Source: Guadua angustifolia (taxonomy: Eukaryota > Streptophyta > Magnoliopsida > Poales > Poaceae). Taken from it: a DNA stretch of 64,000 nt. The position numbers were made by a program, and so were the translations under genes. Each line of letters begins with the position of its first letter. The stretch's first letter is position 1. Positions 1 through 10,090 of the stretch are shown in pieces. A model generated the notes under the pieces. The model was not told where the DNA came from. It made no database searches and saw only the letters and a program-made list of their open reading frames with translations. Location: contig CM070500.1 of assembly GCA_036346375.1 (NCBI GenBank), positions 69,568,525-69,632,524 of the forward strand. Direction: 5' to 3'.

Positions 1-272
1 TGTGACCGCGTGAATTGAATTAATCTATCTAATTTGACGTGTCAGACAAGAACTTCTGAAAACGAAGAATTCAGAATGCGGTGGTGGGTGCTAGCAAATA
101 CTAGTCACTACTCGCTACTGCCTCAAGAAAAGATAGTGTTGGAAGAGTTCCAATGAAGCTACGACTCTTCAAGATCGTCTGGCTTAGATCATGTGTTCGC
201 ATTCTCCTAATTTATGCAGTTTTCTTATTCTTGAAAACCGTAGTAATGTAGTTTGGTTGGATGTATACTTAC
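1..272. other. intron 2 of the Aux/IAA gene or lost 3' end
   Basis: This stretch lies downstream (minus strand) of the perfect donor GTAAGT at 272-267. I looked for the conserved Aux/IAA domain IV exon on the minus strand and did not find it, so the next exon is either beyond the window start or deleted. Confidence 0.4.
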
Positions 273-1705
273 AGGTGATGGGTTTCTTGAACATGTGGCA
301 GAGTTTGACGAGAAGGCCGTCGTACCCGTCCAGCAAAAGCAAATCCAGCTTCCGGCCGATTTGGACGCCCTCCATATACACCTTCACGAACAGTGTCCGC
401 GGCCGGCGTGCGCTACCGGCTGACGTCGTCAGGGTACTCCTAAGAAACGGTTTGATCGGCGGCCAATCGGAGGGTACTTGGTTCCTGCCGATCACCCGTT
501 CATGTTGAAACTTTTATTAATACTGTAGATGATGGATACAAGCGACCCAATTAGGAGTACGGTTGCGCAATTAATGCGGGATGCACTATATTTCTAAAAA
601 AAATAATAATGACAACAGGAATCCTAAAGTGGTAGTGAAGAAATATAGCAATGATCAAATAAGCTAAGGCCAAAAAGTTTGGCTCAATGAGAAATCTGAC
701 GGTATCTCTTGCTATATTTATTCTGTAGGGATCAAGGTTGATTATCGAAATAAAAGCAGCTTACCCCCCTACCTCTTTGGACGAAGGGTAATTTCTTGAG
801 AGGTCTTAGGATTTAGTTCAAATTTGAACTAGATCCTAAAACATTCCAATGAAATGCCCCAAATCCAAACACCCAATAAATGTCAAAGAAAGACTGGTGT
901 AACGTGTAATCAACTGTTTGTTTGGTAAAACTAAAATTGAAGCTCGGTTTGTTTTGGATATAAGATTGCAAGTTTTTGTTTTAAAAACTACTAATAAGAA
1001 AAAAGAAATAATACACACTTAAGAAAATAATATGATGAGCAAGCTAGGTCTGTCATATATATAGGGGAAAAGAAAGAAAATGCACGATCGATCTATAGGG
1101 ATGAGTTCGAACGTATATGTACGATTAAAACAACTCAGGACAAGTTTTTCTTTAACCTTAATAAATTAGGTTGAGCTCCATGTTGCATACGTGGGCAGAA
1201 TGCATGATCGATGGAAAACGGAGATCTGCCAATCGAAGAGCATGAAGAACCAGATACTTGCCCATATATCAATGTACCCCCCATATATATATATATGTTG
1301 GTGCACATCCTTTTAATGATCCAAAAGTGAATAATGAATGAAAAAGAAATCAAAGAAATTCTACCCAAATAACCATGCATATATATCATATTTTCCTGGG
1401 AAGAAGCCTAGCTTGCATGCATGATCTGTAGAACTAGCACAAACCCATGTATCACAAACTAAGGTAGGAAAGTAAGGAGGAAAAAAAAACTGTTGTTCAA
1501 CAAACCTTGGTGTAGAAGGGATGCTCTCAGCAGGCTGGAGGCAGGACGACGACGCCGAGAGGCTAAGCCCTAGCCGGAGATCAGTGCTGACGTCCACCCT
1601 GGCCGCCGGCGGGCAAGCCGACGACGTCGTGGAGAGCGCCGGGTGGGTGCTGCTATCCATGGAGGAGGAAGGAGACCCGTCACTGCTATCCTTGCACTCC
1701 GCCAT
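273..1705 (-). CDS. Aux/IAA auxin-response repressor, exons 1 and 2 (partial)
   Basis: Aux/IAA proteins are nuclear repressors that bind ARF transcription factors and are destroyed through TIR1/AFB when auxin is present. Exon 1 runs 1705-1506 and starts with ATG; it holds the EAR repression motif LRLGLSLS at residues 43-50 (domain I). Its donor is AG|GTTTG at 1505. Exon 2 runs 484-273 after the acceptor GGCAG; the split arginine codon joins the exons in frame. Exon 2 carries the degron region DWPPI (residues 73-77, bases 468-454) and domain III with FVKVYMEGVQIGRKL, including the conserved lysine of the PB1 fold (K101), ending in CHMFKKPIT. The exon ends at donor GTAAGT. The intron is about 1.0 kb. 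Domain IV is not in the window. The degron glycine (canonical GWPPV/I) is aspartate here, so auxin-triggered turnover may be weakened; I recall rice IAA4-type proteins with a similar DWPPI but cannot check it. Family assignment is firm; completeness is unknown. Confidence 0.9.
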
Positions 1706-1848
1706 GCCGAGTACACGATTAGGCAGCAGCTGATAGATATGTATATATGTTTATGTAGAAATGGAGAGGGGTGGAGTGAAACTAACTACTACTTGTCAGA
1801 TCAAGGAACAAAACGAAGAAGGAAATTAAGAGAGCTAGCTAAGAGGTG

Positions 1849-1856
1849 TATATATA
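1849..1856 (-). promoter_or_regulatory. TATA box of the Aux/IAA gene
   Basis: On the minus strand the sequence reads GGCTATATATACACC, a good plant TATA box 144 bases upstream of the ATG at 1705. A start about 30 bases downstream would give a 5' leader of roughly 110 bases. No clear TGTCTC auxin-response element was seen next to it. Confidence 0.55.
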
Positions 1857-2786
1857 GCCGGTGGTGAGAACTAAAAGGGCCAAACGGTTTGAGTTAAAAA
1901 TATGAAGCAATAATCAAGTAATCGAAGGGGTGGTGAAACAATTTGGCTTCTTCTTGTATCTGATTAATTACTTTTCTAAAAAAAAAACTTAAACGCTACT
2001 TTTAGTGTTTGATAGGTGGATATACAACTGGTTAGCCGTAACCAGAAACTATGTAATGAGAAGTCCTTTTATTTTAAGAAGTCCATCTCTTTTTAAAAAT
2101 CATGTTCATTTCCTTTTTAAATAGTTACAAAATTGTAGCCTTTTTTTGCTGTTAATAAAAAATGGAGATACCTATCATAAAAAAGGGTGTAACTAAAGAG
2201 CAGTAAACCATTGTAACGGTATAACAACAAATTTCATGCAGTATCACCAAGTTTCAAAGGAATATTTTCTAGTTTTCATGCTTTTCAAGAAGTTTCCAAG
2301 GCAAAGTTTCAACGAGTTTCAGATTTTGGAACTTCAATTTCACCAAGTTTCAACTAATGAGTTTCAAAAAATTTCAAACAAAAAATTTTAGAAAATTTCA
2401 ACAAGTTTCAAACAAAAGTTTCAAGAAGTTATGAACTAGTTTTTCAAGAAATTTCCATAAGCTCACCTAATATATATAATGTTCTACTATGACACCAAGG
2501 GCCGCCTGACACCGTCGACTGTCGATACGCCCTCTTATATAACTCTAGCCTCAACTACTGTTGCCTCCATAGAGCCGAACGACGTCGCCCAACGCCAAAT
2601 CCGTGCTTGAGCTCTACACCGAGCTTCTATCTCTCTCCCTTGTTCTACTCAGGTCTAAGCTTGCACCTCGCTGCCGCCTGACCCATATTTTCTGAGCCAG
2701 GCTATCACCTCCCATCACCAGATTTGAAGTTGAAGGTGAAGCACTGCATCATCACCTATGCTAGATCTAGAGCCAAAGGTGAAGGA
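1857..2786. other. Aux/IAA upstream region, no gene seen
   Basis: AT-rich non-coding sequence upstream of the Aux/IAA gene. It contains a degenerate AAGTTTCAA array (separate entry) and, from about 2500, more GC-balanced sequence without a convincing open reading frame, which is interrupted by the solo LTR at 2787. Confidence 0.5.
2225..2465. repeat. degenerate array of AAGTTTCAA words
   Basis: The words AAGTTTCAA, GAGTTTCA, AAATTTCAA and variants recur about a dozen times in 240 bases, spaced irregularly by roughly 10-25 bases. It looks like an old, diverged short tandem repeat. No promoter or coding role is visible. Confidence 0.5.
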
Positions 2787-3179
2787 TGAAAGCATCTAGG
2801 CCCCCATGTGGTTTAGGTTTTGGTAATTAATGACAATCAAGGTTGAAAGACTAATGTTGTTTGTTAGTAAGTTGAAAACAGGAAAAATGTATTCTTCGGA
2901 AGATGTCGGATGATCTCAAGTGCAAAAAGTAGAGCATGCATCAAGAAAAGCAAAAGGAACAAAGGTATACAAGTTTAGAAGTATTCTTTGTAGTTTTTAC
3001 CGATCTCGGATGTTCGAAGGAAAAGATCGGATTTTTAGTTTTAGTGCCGTACTATTAAGAGGGGCTTTTGATGCTATGTTTAAGGTTGAAAAGGTGTCAA
3101 GGCTCAAAAATCACATTGGTTAGGCACTTGCACAAATTACACTAAAAGAAATCTTTTCAGTCTGTGCAAATGTTGGCTT

Positions 3180-3740
3180 GGCCGGTTGGACCGAGTCCCA
3201 GGCGGTCGGACCGAACTGTTGGTTCAACCGGGCTGTCGTCGGTGCTCTTTCTTTTGAGAAGCACCAAAACATGTTTTAGTTGGGCGGTCCGACCGAGGCT
3301 TGGGCGGTACGACCGGACAGCCGGTCCAACCGCTCGCCGTTCGGCCTGTTTTTTTTTCTTTCCAGAGAATGCGCGTTGCCGATTGCAAAAGGGGCGGTGC
3401 GACCGGGCTATGATCGGTTGGACCGGACAGCTGGTGCCACCGGATGTCAGTTGGTTTGATTTTTCCAGAGAGGCTGTTTTTCCGGTGCCTTCGCACGGTT
3501 GCTCTGGCGGTGTGACCGGACCGAGGTCGGTTGGACCGGACCTTCGGTTCAACCGGGCGCCATGCGGTCTGTTTTTTCCAGAGGAGTGTAAAATCAGTGT
3601 TTGCACGTGCGGTCGGACCGACCTTCGGTCGGTTGCACCGGCCATTGTCCAACGGTCACTGACCGAGCATTAATTTCACTATTCCGACCGTTGGACCGTG
3701 AGGGTCGGTCGGGGTCCGGTTGGACCGACCGTCTCGGCCG
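3180..3740. repeat. iterated CGGTCGGACCG-like palindromic words in the LTR U3 region
   Basis: Variants of GGTCGGACCG, GGTTGGACCGG and GGTTCAACCGGG occur many times in about 560 bases, each nearly self-complementary. They sit 50-600 bases upstream of the LTR TATA box, the place of U3 enhancers. Open reading frames here on both strands are by-products of this composition. Confidence 0.6.
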
Positions 3741-3787
3741 AATTTCAGTAAAAAAATTCCAAACGGCTAGTTTTGGTTGGTGGAGGC

Positions 3788-3795
3788 TATAAATA
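3788..3795 (+). promoter_or_regulatory. LTR TATA box
   Basis: TATAAATA within GGAGGCTATAAATACCCCC, a classic plant LTR promoter core, about 730 bases before the LTR end. Confidence 0.65.
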
Positions 3796-4523
3796 CCCCC
3801 TTGCTGCAGTATGGGGGGTTCTTCTTGACCACATTGAATACCTTTGAGTTATTGCAAGCCTTCTAAACACCTTGAGCACTAGTTTCACACATTTGAGAGG
3901 TTTAGAAGCAAAATTGAGTGTGCATTCATTGATTGAGCCTTAGACACTCAAGTTCAACCTCAAGCAAGCGTCGAAGCCTATTACTCTTGGAGGTTGCCGC
4001 CTCCTAGACGGCTTGGAGGCGATCGGGATTGGTGATCTTCTCAAAGAAGGTTGTGAGAAGGCCCAATCGTTGTGAAGGCACGAAGCTCGCCTACCCAGAG
4101 CGGGGAAGAGCTATCAATAGTGATCGGGGAAGGCTCAAGCGAATGGAGCCGGCTTGAAAGAGTTCAAGTCACCTCAACGTGGAGTAGGAGAGACCGGCAA
4201 GTCTCCGAGACCACGGGATAAAAATTCACGAGTTCATCCTTGTGTGGTTTGCATTGTTTCTACTATTGTTTCATTACTAGCACTTGATCATTATTGAAGT
4301 TGTTTGATTACTAGCACTTATTTCATTACTAGCACTTGCTTTGTTTCTAGCACTTAAAGTAGTTTAAGTATAAGTTTTTCGGTGATCATTAAAATTGCTA
4401 GGTGTTGAAATTGCTAAAATTGTCAATTGTACTTAGGGATAACAAAACGTGAAACTAGCTAAGAAAATTTTAAAACCTCCTATTCACCCCCCCTCTAATC
4501 GGTATCCTTGATCCTACAAAGGA

Positions 4524-5794
4524 GGAGGGGGAGGGTGGTTCCAGAGTCAAAGGAAAAGGTGGAGGGGCTCATCGTGCTTGTGTGAAGCCGTAGCCAGATC
4601 CATGTGTCCCAATCCAAAATCCACACACAAAAATTCCAATATAATACCCAAAAGAATACAAAATTGGGGAAAAGAATAGAGTATCTCTCAATTAGGATCT
4701 AAATGCTAGATAGATCGACATACTATTGTCTACTAGCTCCTCGAGGCATTCCCCTCCCCTGTCTCTCTTCCCCCTCTCCTTTTTTCCCTGCTCTGCTGCT
4801 CTTGGCTTCAGCTTGGCTCACACCAGCCCCAGCACTTTGGATGGGAAGCCGCGAAGGGAGATGGGGGAAGGGGTGGGGTGAGGTGCTTCTCAAAGAAGGA
4901 AGCTATCAAGAGGGTTTGAGTGACACGTACACAGTGGTTTGGTTGTTCACGAGAGTCACGATATGAGAACATTAAAAGTGTCAAATGTGTGGGATTGGAG
5001 GCCTATCACTATTCTATTGGATATGATTTGTGCTGTATACCGTTTAATAGATTTTCTCTAAATAAATTCGTTTTTAAATAAGCGATCGAACGATGCTTAT
5101 ATGCCTCTGCATAAGAAAACTACCAAGATTCTAAAGCACACATAGTTTCCGTAGATTTGTAGTACTTTTATGCGAGGCAATAGATTGGTAGTATAATAAA
5201 GTTAGTTAGTTTACTAATCAATCAATCAATCAATCAAGGAAGAGTACATGTTAACCTAAAAAAAAATAATTATCATATAGTATGTAGCTAGCCTCTCCGT
5301 GGCTGCGGACGTGTTGGGTTGGAATGTGATGCACTCGAGTGCAGGGAATTCGACCTGTCACCACTGCACCACCAAAATCTGCGGTGAGCCCCCCATCCCC
5401 TCCATCCATCCATCCATCATCCTCCACGCCAAATCATGTCAGAGAAAATAAAAATGGATGCCAAACTGCTCACACACAAGCACAATCATGTGTGCACGCT
5501 TGAATAAAGCAGGCAAGCAACCACGTCCGGTCACAATATGGACGGCATGCAATCAGTTTGGAACAGCGCTTGTACGTGTTGTAACAGTATATATTGGCGT
5601 GCGGTAGAGATCAAGTCGCACTGTGTTAATCGAGAGTGTAGAATAGATGACTAGCAGTACTAGCGTACTAGCAGTACTAGTCGTGGATCGATAGAGATAC
5701 TAGCAAGTAGCAAGGCACGCGGGCACGGGCACTGGCTGGCTGGTTGGTCGTAAAGAGGAGACCCCACCGGAGGTGAAGCGGATCTCTGGTTGAC
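4524..5794. other. intergenic sequence, no gene seen
   Basis: No supported gene. There is a pyrimidine-rich tract at 4745-4800 followed by a short ORF of no recognised family, an (ATCA)n microsatellite at 5217-5236 and a (CCAT)n run at about 5401-5419. Confidence 0.45.
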
Positions 5795-6008
5795 TTGAGC
5801 TCTACTAAAACATATAAAGTTGATGGAGCATAGTATTTCTAATTCTAAAAATTTATGAAATTAGAGTTATAAGTAAATTAAGAGTATTTAGATGGATCAT
5901 CTTGTTTACATTTTAGAGACTAAAAATATAAACTTAATTTACTTTATTTTAGCCTACAAACTTAGATCTGAGACAGAGTTAGGATCTAAAACTCTGTCAA
6001 ATAGGACC
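5795..6008 (-). mobile_element. Tourist-like MITE, diverged copy
   Basis: The block from about 5880 to 5990 (GTATTTAGATGGATCATCTT and following bases) is the reverse complement of the middle of the Tourist MITE at 58268-58498. The right end reads CAAATAGGACC followed by TAA, matching that MITE's GGGCC terminus and TAA target. The left end is too diverged to place exactly. Confidence 0.5.
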
Positions 6009-6028
6009 TAAATCAAGCTACACCAAGC

Positions 6029-6345
6029 TAGGCTTGTAAGTGAGTCAAGCTCGAGCGTCTAGCCTTTCAGGCTTGAGCTCAGCTCAAGTAAACTCAATAA
6101 CAATAAACAATTCAATATACACAATTTTTCATTGCTTGGCTCGATTAAGTTCAGTAAGAGTTAACATATAATAATATTTTACAAGTGATTCGTAAATGTA
6201 TCAGGCTCGCGAGCTATTCGAGCTTAGTGGTGAAGTTCGCGAGCTCAGGATCAAACTCGAGTTCATCTTATTTGGAGCTCGAATCGAGCCTAGTACGAGT
6301 CAAACTTGAGCAGCTGACGAGCTTCGAGTTTTTTTTACAACCCTA
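6029..6345. mobile_element. non-autonomous hAT-like MITE with 8-bp TSD
   Basis: The element begins TAGGCTTGTAA and ends TTACAACCCTA, an 11-base terminal inverted repeat with one mismatch. It is flanked by CACCAAGC (6021-6028) and TACCAAGC (6346-6353), an 8-base duplication with one mismatch, which is the hAT signature. The 317-base interior is rich in GAGCTCG and CTCGAGC words and has no ORF. Confidence 0.7.
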
Positions 6346-6639
6346 TACCAAGCTGTACTAAACATATATTAATTTACAAAAACTACTATATATGAATTAC
6401 TTTCTACTCGTAGAAATGAGACGTGGCAGCAGCCTTCTAAGACGACAGCAAGAATATTAGCCGCACTAATAGCTAGAGACTATCTGTCATGTGAAATAAG
6501 TATTAAAACAGAAATAATAGACAGTGACATAAATATGTAATAAAATATGATCAAAATAGTTTAATAATTCATGTTTAACCGTCCTTTCACTATTAACGGT
6601 AAATCTATAACTGCGAGTTCTAACTTCACTACTACAAAA

Positions 6640-6950
6640 CAGGACATAGGTGACGCCCTATTTGTGGCGGTTCTTTTGGAACCGTCACAAATACATGTAT
6701 CAGTGGCGGTTCTATATGGAAATTGGCGGGAGGATCATTTGTGGCGGTTTCATCCAAAAACCGCCACAGATAATACATTATCTGTGACGGTTTTTATTTG
6801 AAACCGCCACTGATAACGCTGGGACTATTTGTGGCGGTTGGTAGATGGAACCGTCACAGATAATAAATTTTCTGTGGCGGTTTGGTTTTAGAACCGCCAC
6901 TAATATAATGATCTGTGGCGGTTTTAATTTAAAACCGCCACAAATAATGT
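6640..6950. repeat. CACTA-A left subterminal repeats
   Basis: Inverted pairs of TTTGTGGCGGTT and AACCGCCACAAAT recur with short spacers. In En/Spm-type elements such arrays are the binding sites for the element's DNA-binding protein; that role is inferred from the family. Confidence 0.8.
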
Positions 6951-6954
6951 TTTC

Positions 6955-6964
6955 TATATATATA
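6955..6964 (+). promoter_or_regulatory. TATA box before the CACTA-A transposase
   Basis: TATATATATAG directly follows the left subterminal repeats, about 950 bases before the transposase start. The position fits the usual CACTA promoter inside the subterminal region. Confidence 0.45.
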
Positions 6965-7908
6965 GCCGCTGTTGCCCCTGTCTGTCGCTGGTCATCGTCT
7001 ACCTTCGCTGTTGCCCGACTGAAAAATTTAGCTTTTTGATTCCAGATTTTGTTTGGCCAAGATCTTGTGCTTCTACTTCCTAGAATTGTTCCAAGGTGTG
7101 TAAAATATGTCTCCTCTCTTCATTTGTACTATAAAATTGCCAATAAAGGTTTATTCCTAGCTTAATTAAAGTTTAGATGCAAGGTCTACATTTAGTTTGT
7201 TTTTTATTTACCTAGCAATTTGTAGATGATGAATTTATTACCTTGTTGTATTAGATTAAGTTGTCTACCTTGTTTAGATGATGAATTTTTTGTCAAGCAT
7301 ATATCAAAGTTATGTATTTACGATTATTGGATATTAATGAAAAATAAATTATAGTTAATATTTTAGATGGGTGATCATGAAGTTAATTGCCTTGCATTTT
7401 GAGATGAGGAATTTATTATGTTGCTCTTCCGAAGGATATGTATAAAAATTACGTAGTTAATATTTTTTCTTAGTTACCATTAATTTTTTTGTTAGCGCGT
7501 GCATATACATCCAATTTATGTTAGTGAATTTTTAGTGAAGCATATAAACGCAATTTATGTAATTAAGATATGAGGAATTAGGTATTGTTAGTGAATTTTT
7601 ATGAAGCATATAAACCCAATTTATGTAATTAAGATTGTTGGATGTGAATGATAAATAAATTTTAGTTAATATGGTAGTTGGGTGATCATGAAATTTTGAG
7701 GTGAGGTATTTATTATGTTGATCTTCCGGAAGATATATATAATTTTTTGGTTACGTATGAGTATATATTAAAATTAATTAATTAAGTTTGCAACATTTAC
7801 TTAGTATTAATGTTGTCCCGTTAGTGGATATTGTTGAATATTCGAATAACAATCTATTTAGTTAAGATTTTTGGATATTAATAAATTGCTTAAATTAATG
7901 AACTGTAG

Positions 7909-10090
7909 ATGGACCGGAGATGGATGTACGATGCGAACCGTTGCAGCCAAGAATATATCGACGGTGTATCTCTTTTCTAAGGGCGCCGAGGAGAACACGT
8001 TGCAAAAGAAGACGGAATACATACACCGTCCATGCATTGATTGCAAGAATGAGAAGATGTTTTGAACAAAAACCATATCCATTTGCACTTGATCCGGAGG
8101 GTTTTGTACCGCTATACAAGTTGGACAAGGCACGGTGAAGAGGAGATCATACTTCAGCGTGATAACGTCGGCGCAGCGGAGCCGACAATGTGGCGGTGAC
8201 ATCGTTATGGATCCGATGAGGATAGATTGGTCGTCGATGGCGACATTAATCTGCTCAAATGTTGCGCGATGCGTAAGAGAACTACACTAGTCGAGAGAGT
8301 TTAATCAATTCACGGGTTTGATGGAGGATTCGGAGAAACCTTTGTTCCGGGTTGTAAGGAGGAATACACAAAGTTGCACACGGTGCTCTCGCTCTGAAAT
8401 TGAAGGCAACCAATGGTTGGTCCGACAAGAGTTTCACGGCGTTGTTACATCTCTTAGCGGACATCTTGCTGAAGGAAGCGTGTTGCCTAAAACCACGTAT
8501 CTAGCTAAGAAGGTTGTATGTCCCATGGGATTGGAAGTAGAAAGAATACATGCTTGTCCAAACGATCAGTATACTCTATCGCAAAGACTATGCGAGACAT
8601 TCATGTATGTCCGGTGCAAAGCGTCGCGATACAAGCGTAAGGCGATGGCAATGGCTATCGAGGTGAAGAAAGGAGCTCCGCAAAAGTGGTGTGGTATTTG
8701 CCGGTAATACCTCGTTTGAAGCGTTTGTTTGGAAACAAAAAGCACGCCAAATTGATGCGATGGCACTCGGAAGACCGTCTTCGTGAGGAAGAGGTGTATG
8801 ATATGGTTAGGGATCTTAATGTTGTACTTGGAAAGGGGAGTACTGGTAATACATCGCGGTCCCGTCTCGAGAAGACCACGTGGAAGAAGAGATCCATCTT
8901 TTGGGACTTACCCTCTGGAAGGACTTGGAAGTTCGACCTTTGCATCGATGTCATGCATGTAGAGAAGAATGTATGTGACAGCGTGGTTGGTCTTTTCTTG
9001 AATATTCCTAGCAAAACAAAGGATGGATGAAGGCACGGGATCTGGAAGACATGAAAATCGAGCCGAAGCTACATCCTCAAGACACTGGAAAGGCGGCTTT
9101 ACCTTCCCCGACTTGCTACACTTTGAGTAAGAAAGAGAAAAGAACTCGCAAGTGCTCGCATGGTGTGAAAGTTCCGTCTGGTTACTCCGCAAACATCAAG
9201 AAACTGGTATCGATGAAAGATTTGAAGTTAACTGGCATGAAGTCTCATGATTGTCATGTGATGATGACACAAATGCTCCCTGTTGCAATTAGAGGTGTTT
9301 TACCTGACAAGGTCCGAGAGGCAATCACGAGGTTGTGTTCCTTCTTCAACACGATTTCACAGAAGGTCATCGATCCCGTTGGACTTTATGAACTTCAGGC
9401 TGATGTGGTAAAGACTCGTGCGGTGGAGATGTATTTTCCCCATCATTTTTGATATCATGGTTCATCTTATTGTTCACCTTGTCAATGAGATAAATATTTA
9501 TGACCCGTATTCTGCATCGAGATGTACCCATTTGAAAGGTATATGGGTGTTACGAAGAAATATGTACGTGTCGATCTCGTAGGAAGGCTCAATTGTAGAA
9601 GGTTATGCAACCGAGGAGGTTATTGAGTTACGTAGTCGATTTCATGGAGGAGGTCGAACCGGTAGGAGTGCCAGTATCTCGCCATGAGGGTAGGCTAGGT
9701 GGGAAAGGTGTAATAGGAAAGAAATCTACAAATTCTTACCATAATATTTTGTTCGAACAAGCCTATTTCACAAGATTTAACTTGATCACTTGAGGTGTGC
9801 CCGTATATGGACATACACAAGGGTAAGCTAAGGAGGAAAACCGAGGAAAGTCAGAGATTTGGATAACAAAAGAGCACAATCGTTTGTTCAGTCATTGGTT
9901 CAGGGAGCACATGTCTGGTGAAGAAACGAGTGTTACATTGAGGTGGTTGGCAAAAGGGCCTTCAAGTACAATCACGACATGGCAAGGATATGACATCAAT
10001 GGATATACATTTTACACGAGAGCTCAGGATAGCAAGAGCACTTACCAAAACAGTGGTGTCCGTATAAATGCCTACGACAACACAGGCAGT
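7909..10090 (+). pseudogene. TNPD-type CACTA transposase, internally deleted
   Basis: The reading starts MDRRWMYDANRCSQEYIDGV at 7909, the usual opening of TNPD (Transposase_21) proteins, then hits a frameshift and stop near 7975. Further family blocks follow in changing frames: the TRHGEEEII block near 8120, CPMGLEVERIHACPNDQ near 8520-8570, IPRLKRLFGNKKHAKLMRWH at 8706-8765, WKKRSIFWDL and CIDVMHVEKNVCD at 8880-8980, VPSGYSANIKKLVSMKDLKL at 9170-9230, and YDINGYTFYTRAQDSKST near 9990-10050. Between LMRWHSED (about 8770) and EEVYDMVRDL (8790) roughly 200 or more residues are missing compared with the family, including the DGMNPFGN-like block seen in CACTA-B. Stops and frameshifts occur throughout, so it is not functional. 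Confidence 0.85.

Larger units (their letters stand above)
2787..4518 (+). mobile_element. solo LTR of an LTR retrotransposon, TSD AAGGA
   Basis: The element starts TGAAAGCATCTAGGCC and ends GATCCTACA, so it has TG...CA ends over 1,732 bases. The five bases before it (2782-2786, AAGGA) are repeated exactly after it (4519-4523). No internal gag-pol, primer binding site or second LTR is present, so this is a solo LTR left by recombination between two LTRs. It contains a TATA box at 3788 and a run of iterated palindromic words at 3180-3740. The orientation follows the TATA box. I do not assign copia or gypsy with confidence. Confidence 0.85.

Noticed and set aside
3157..3673. Overlapping ORFs of 142-169 codons on both strands
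   Set aside because: They lie wholly in the palindromic GC part of the solo LTR, have Arg/Pro/Gly-rich composition from repeated words and no domain.
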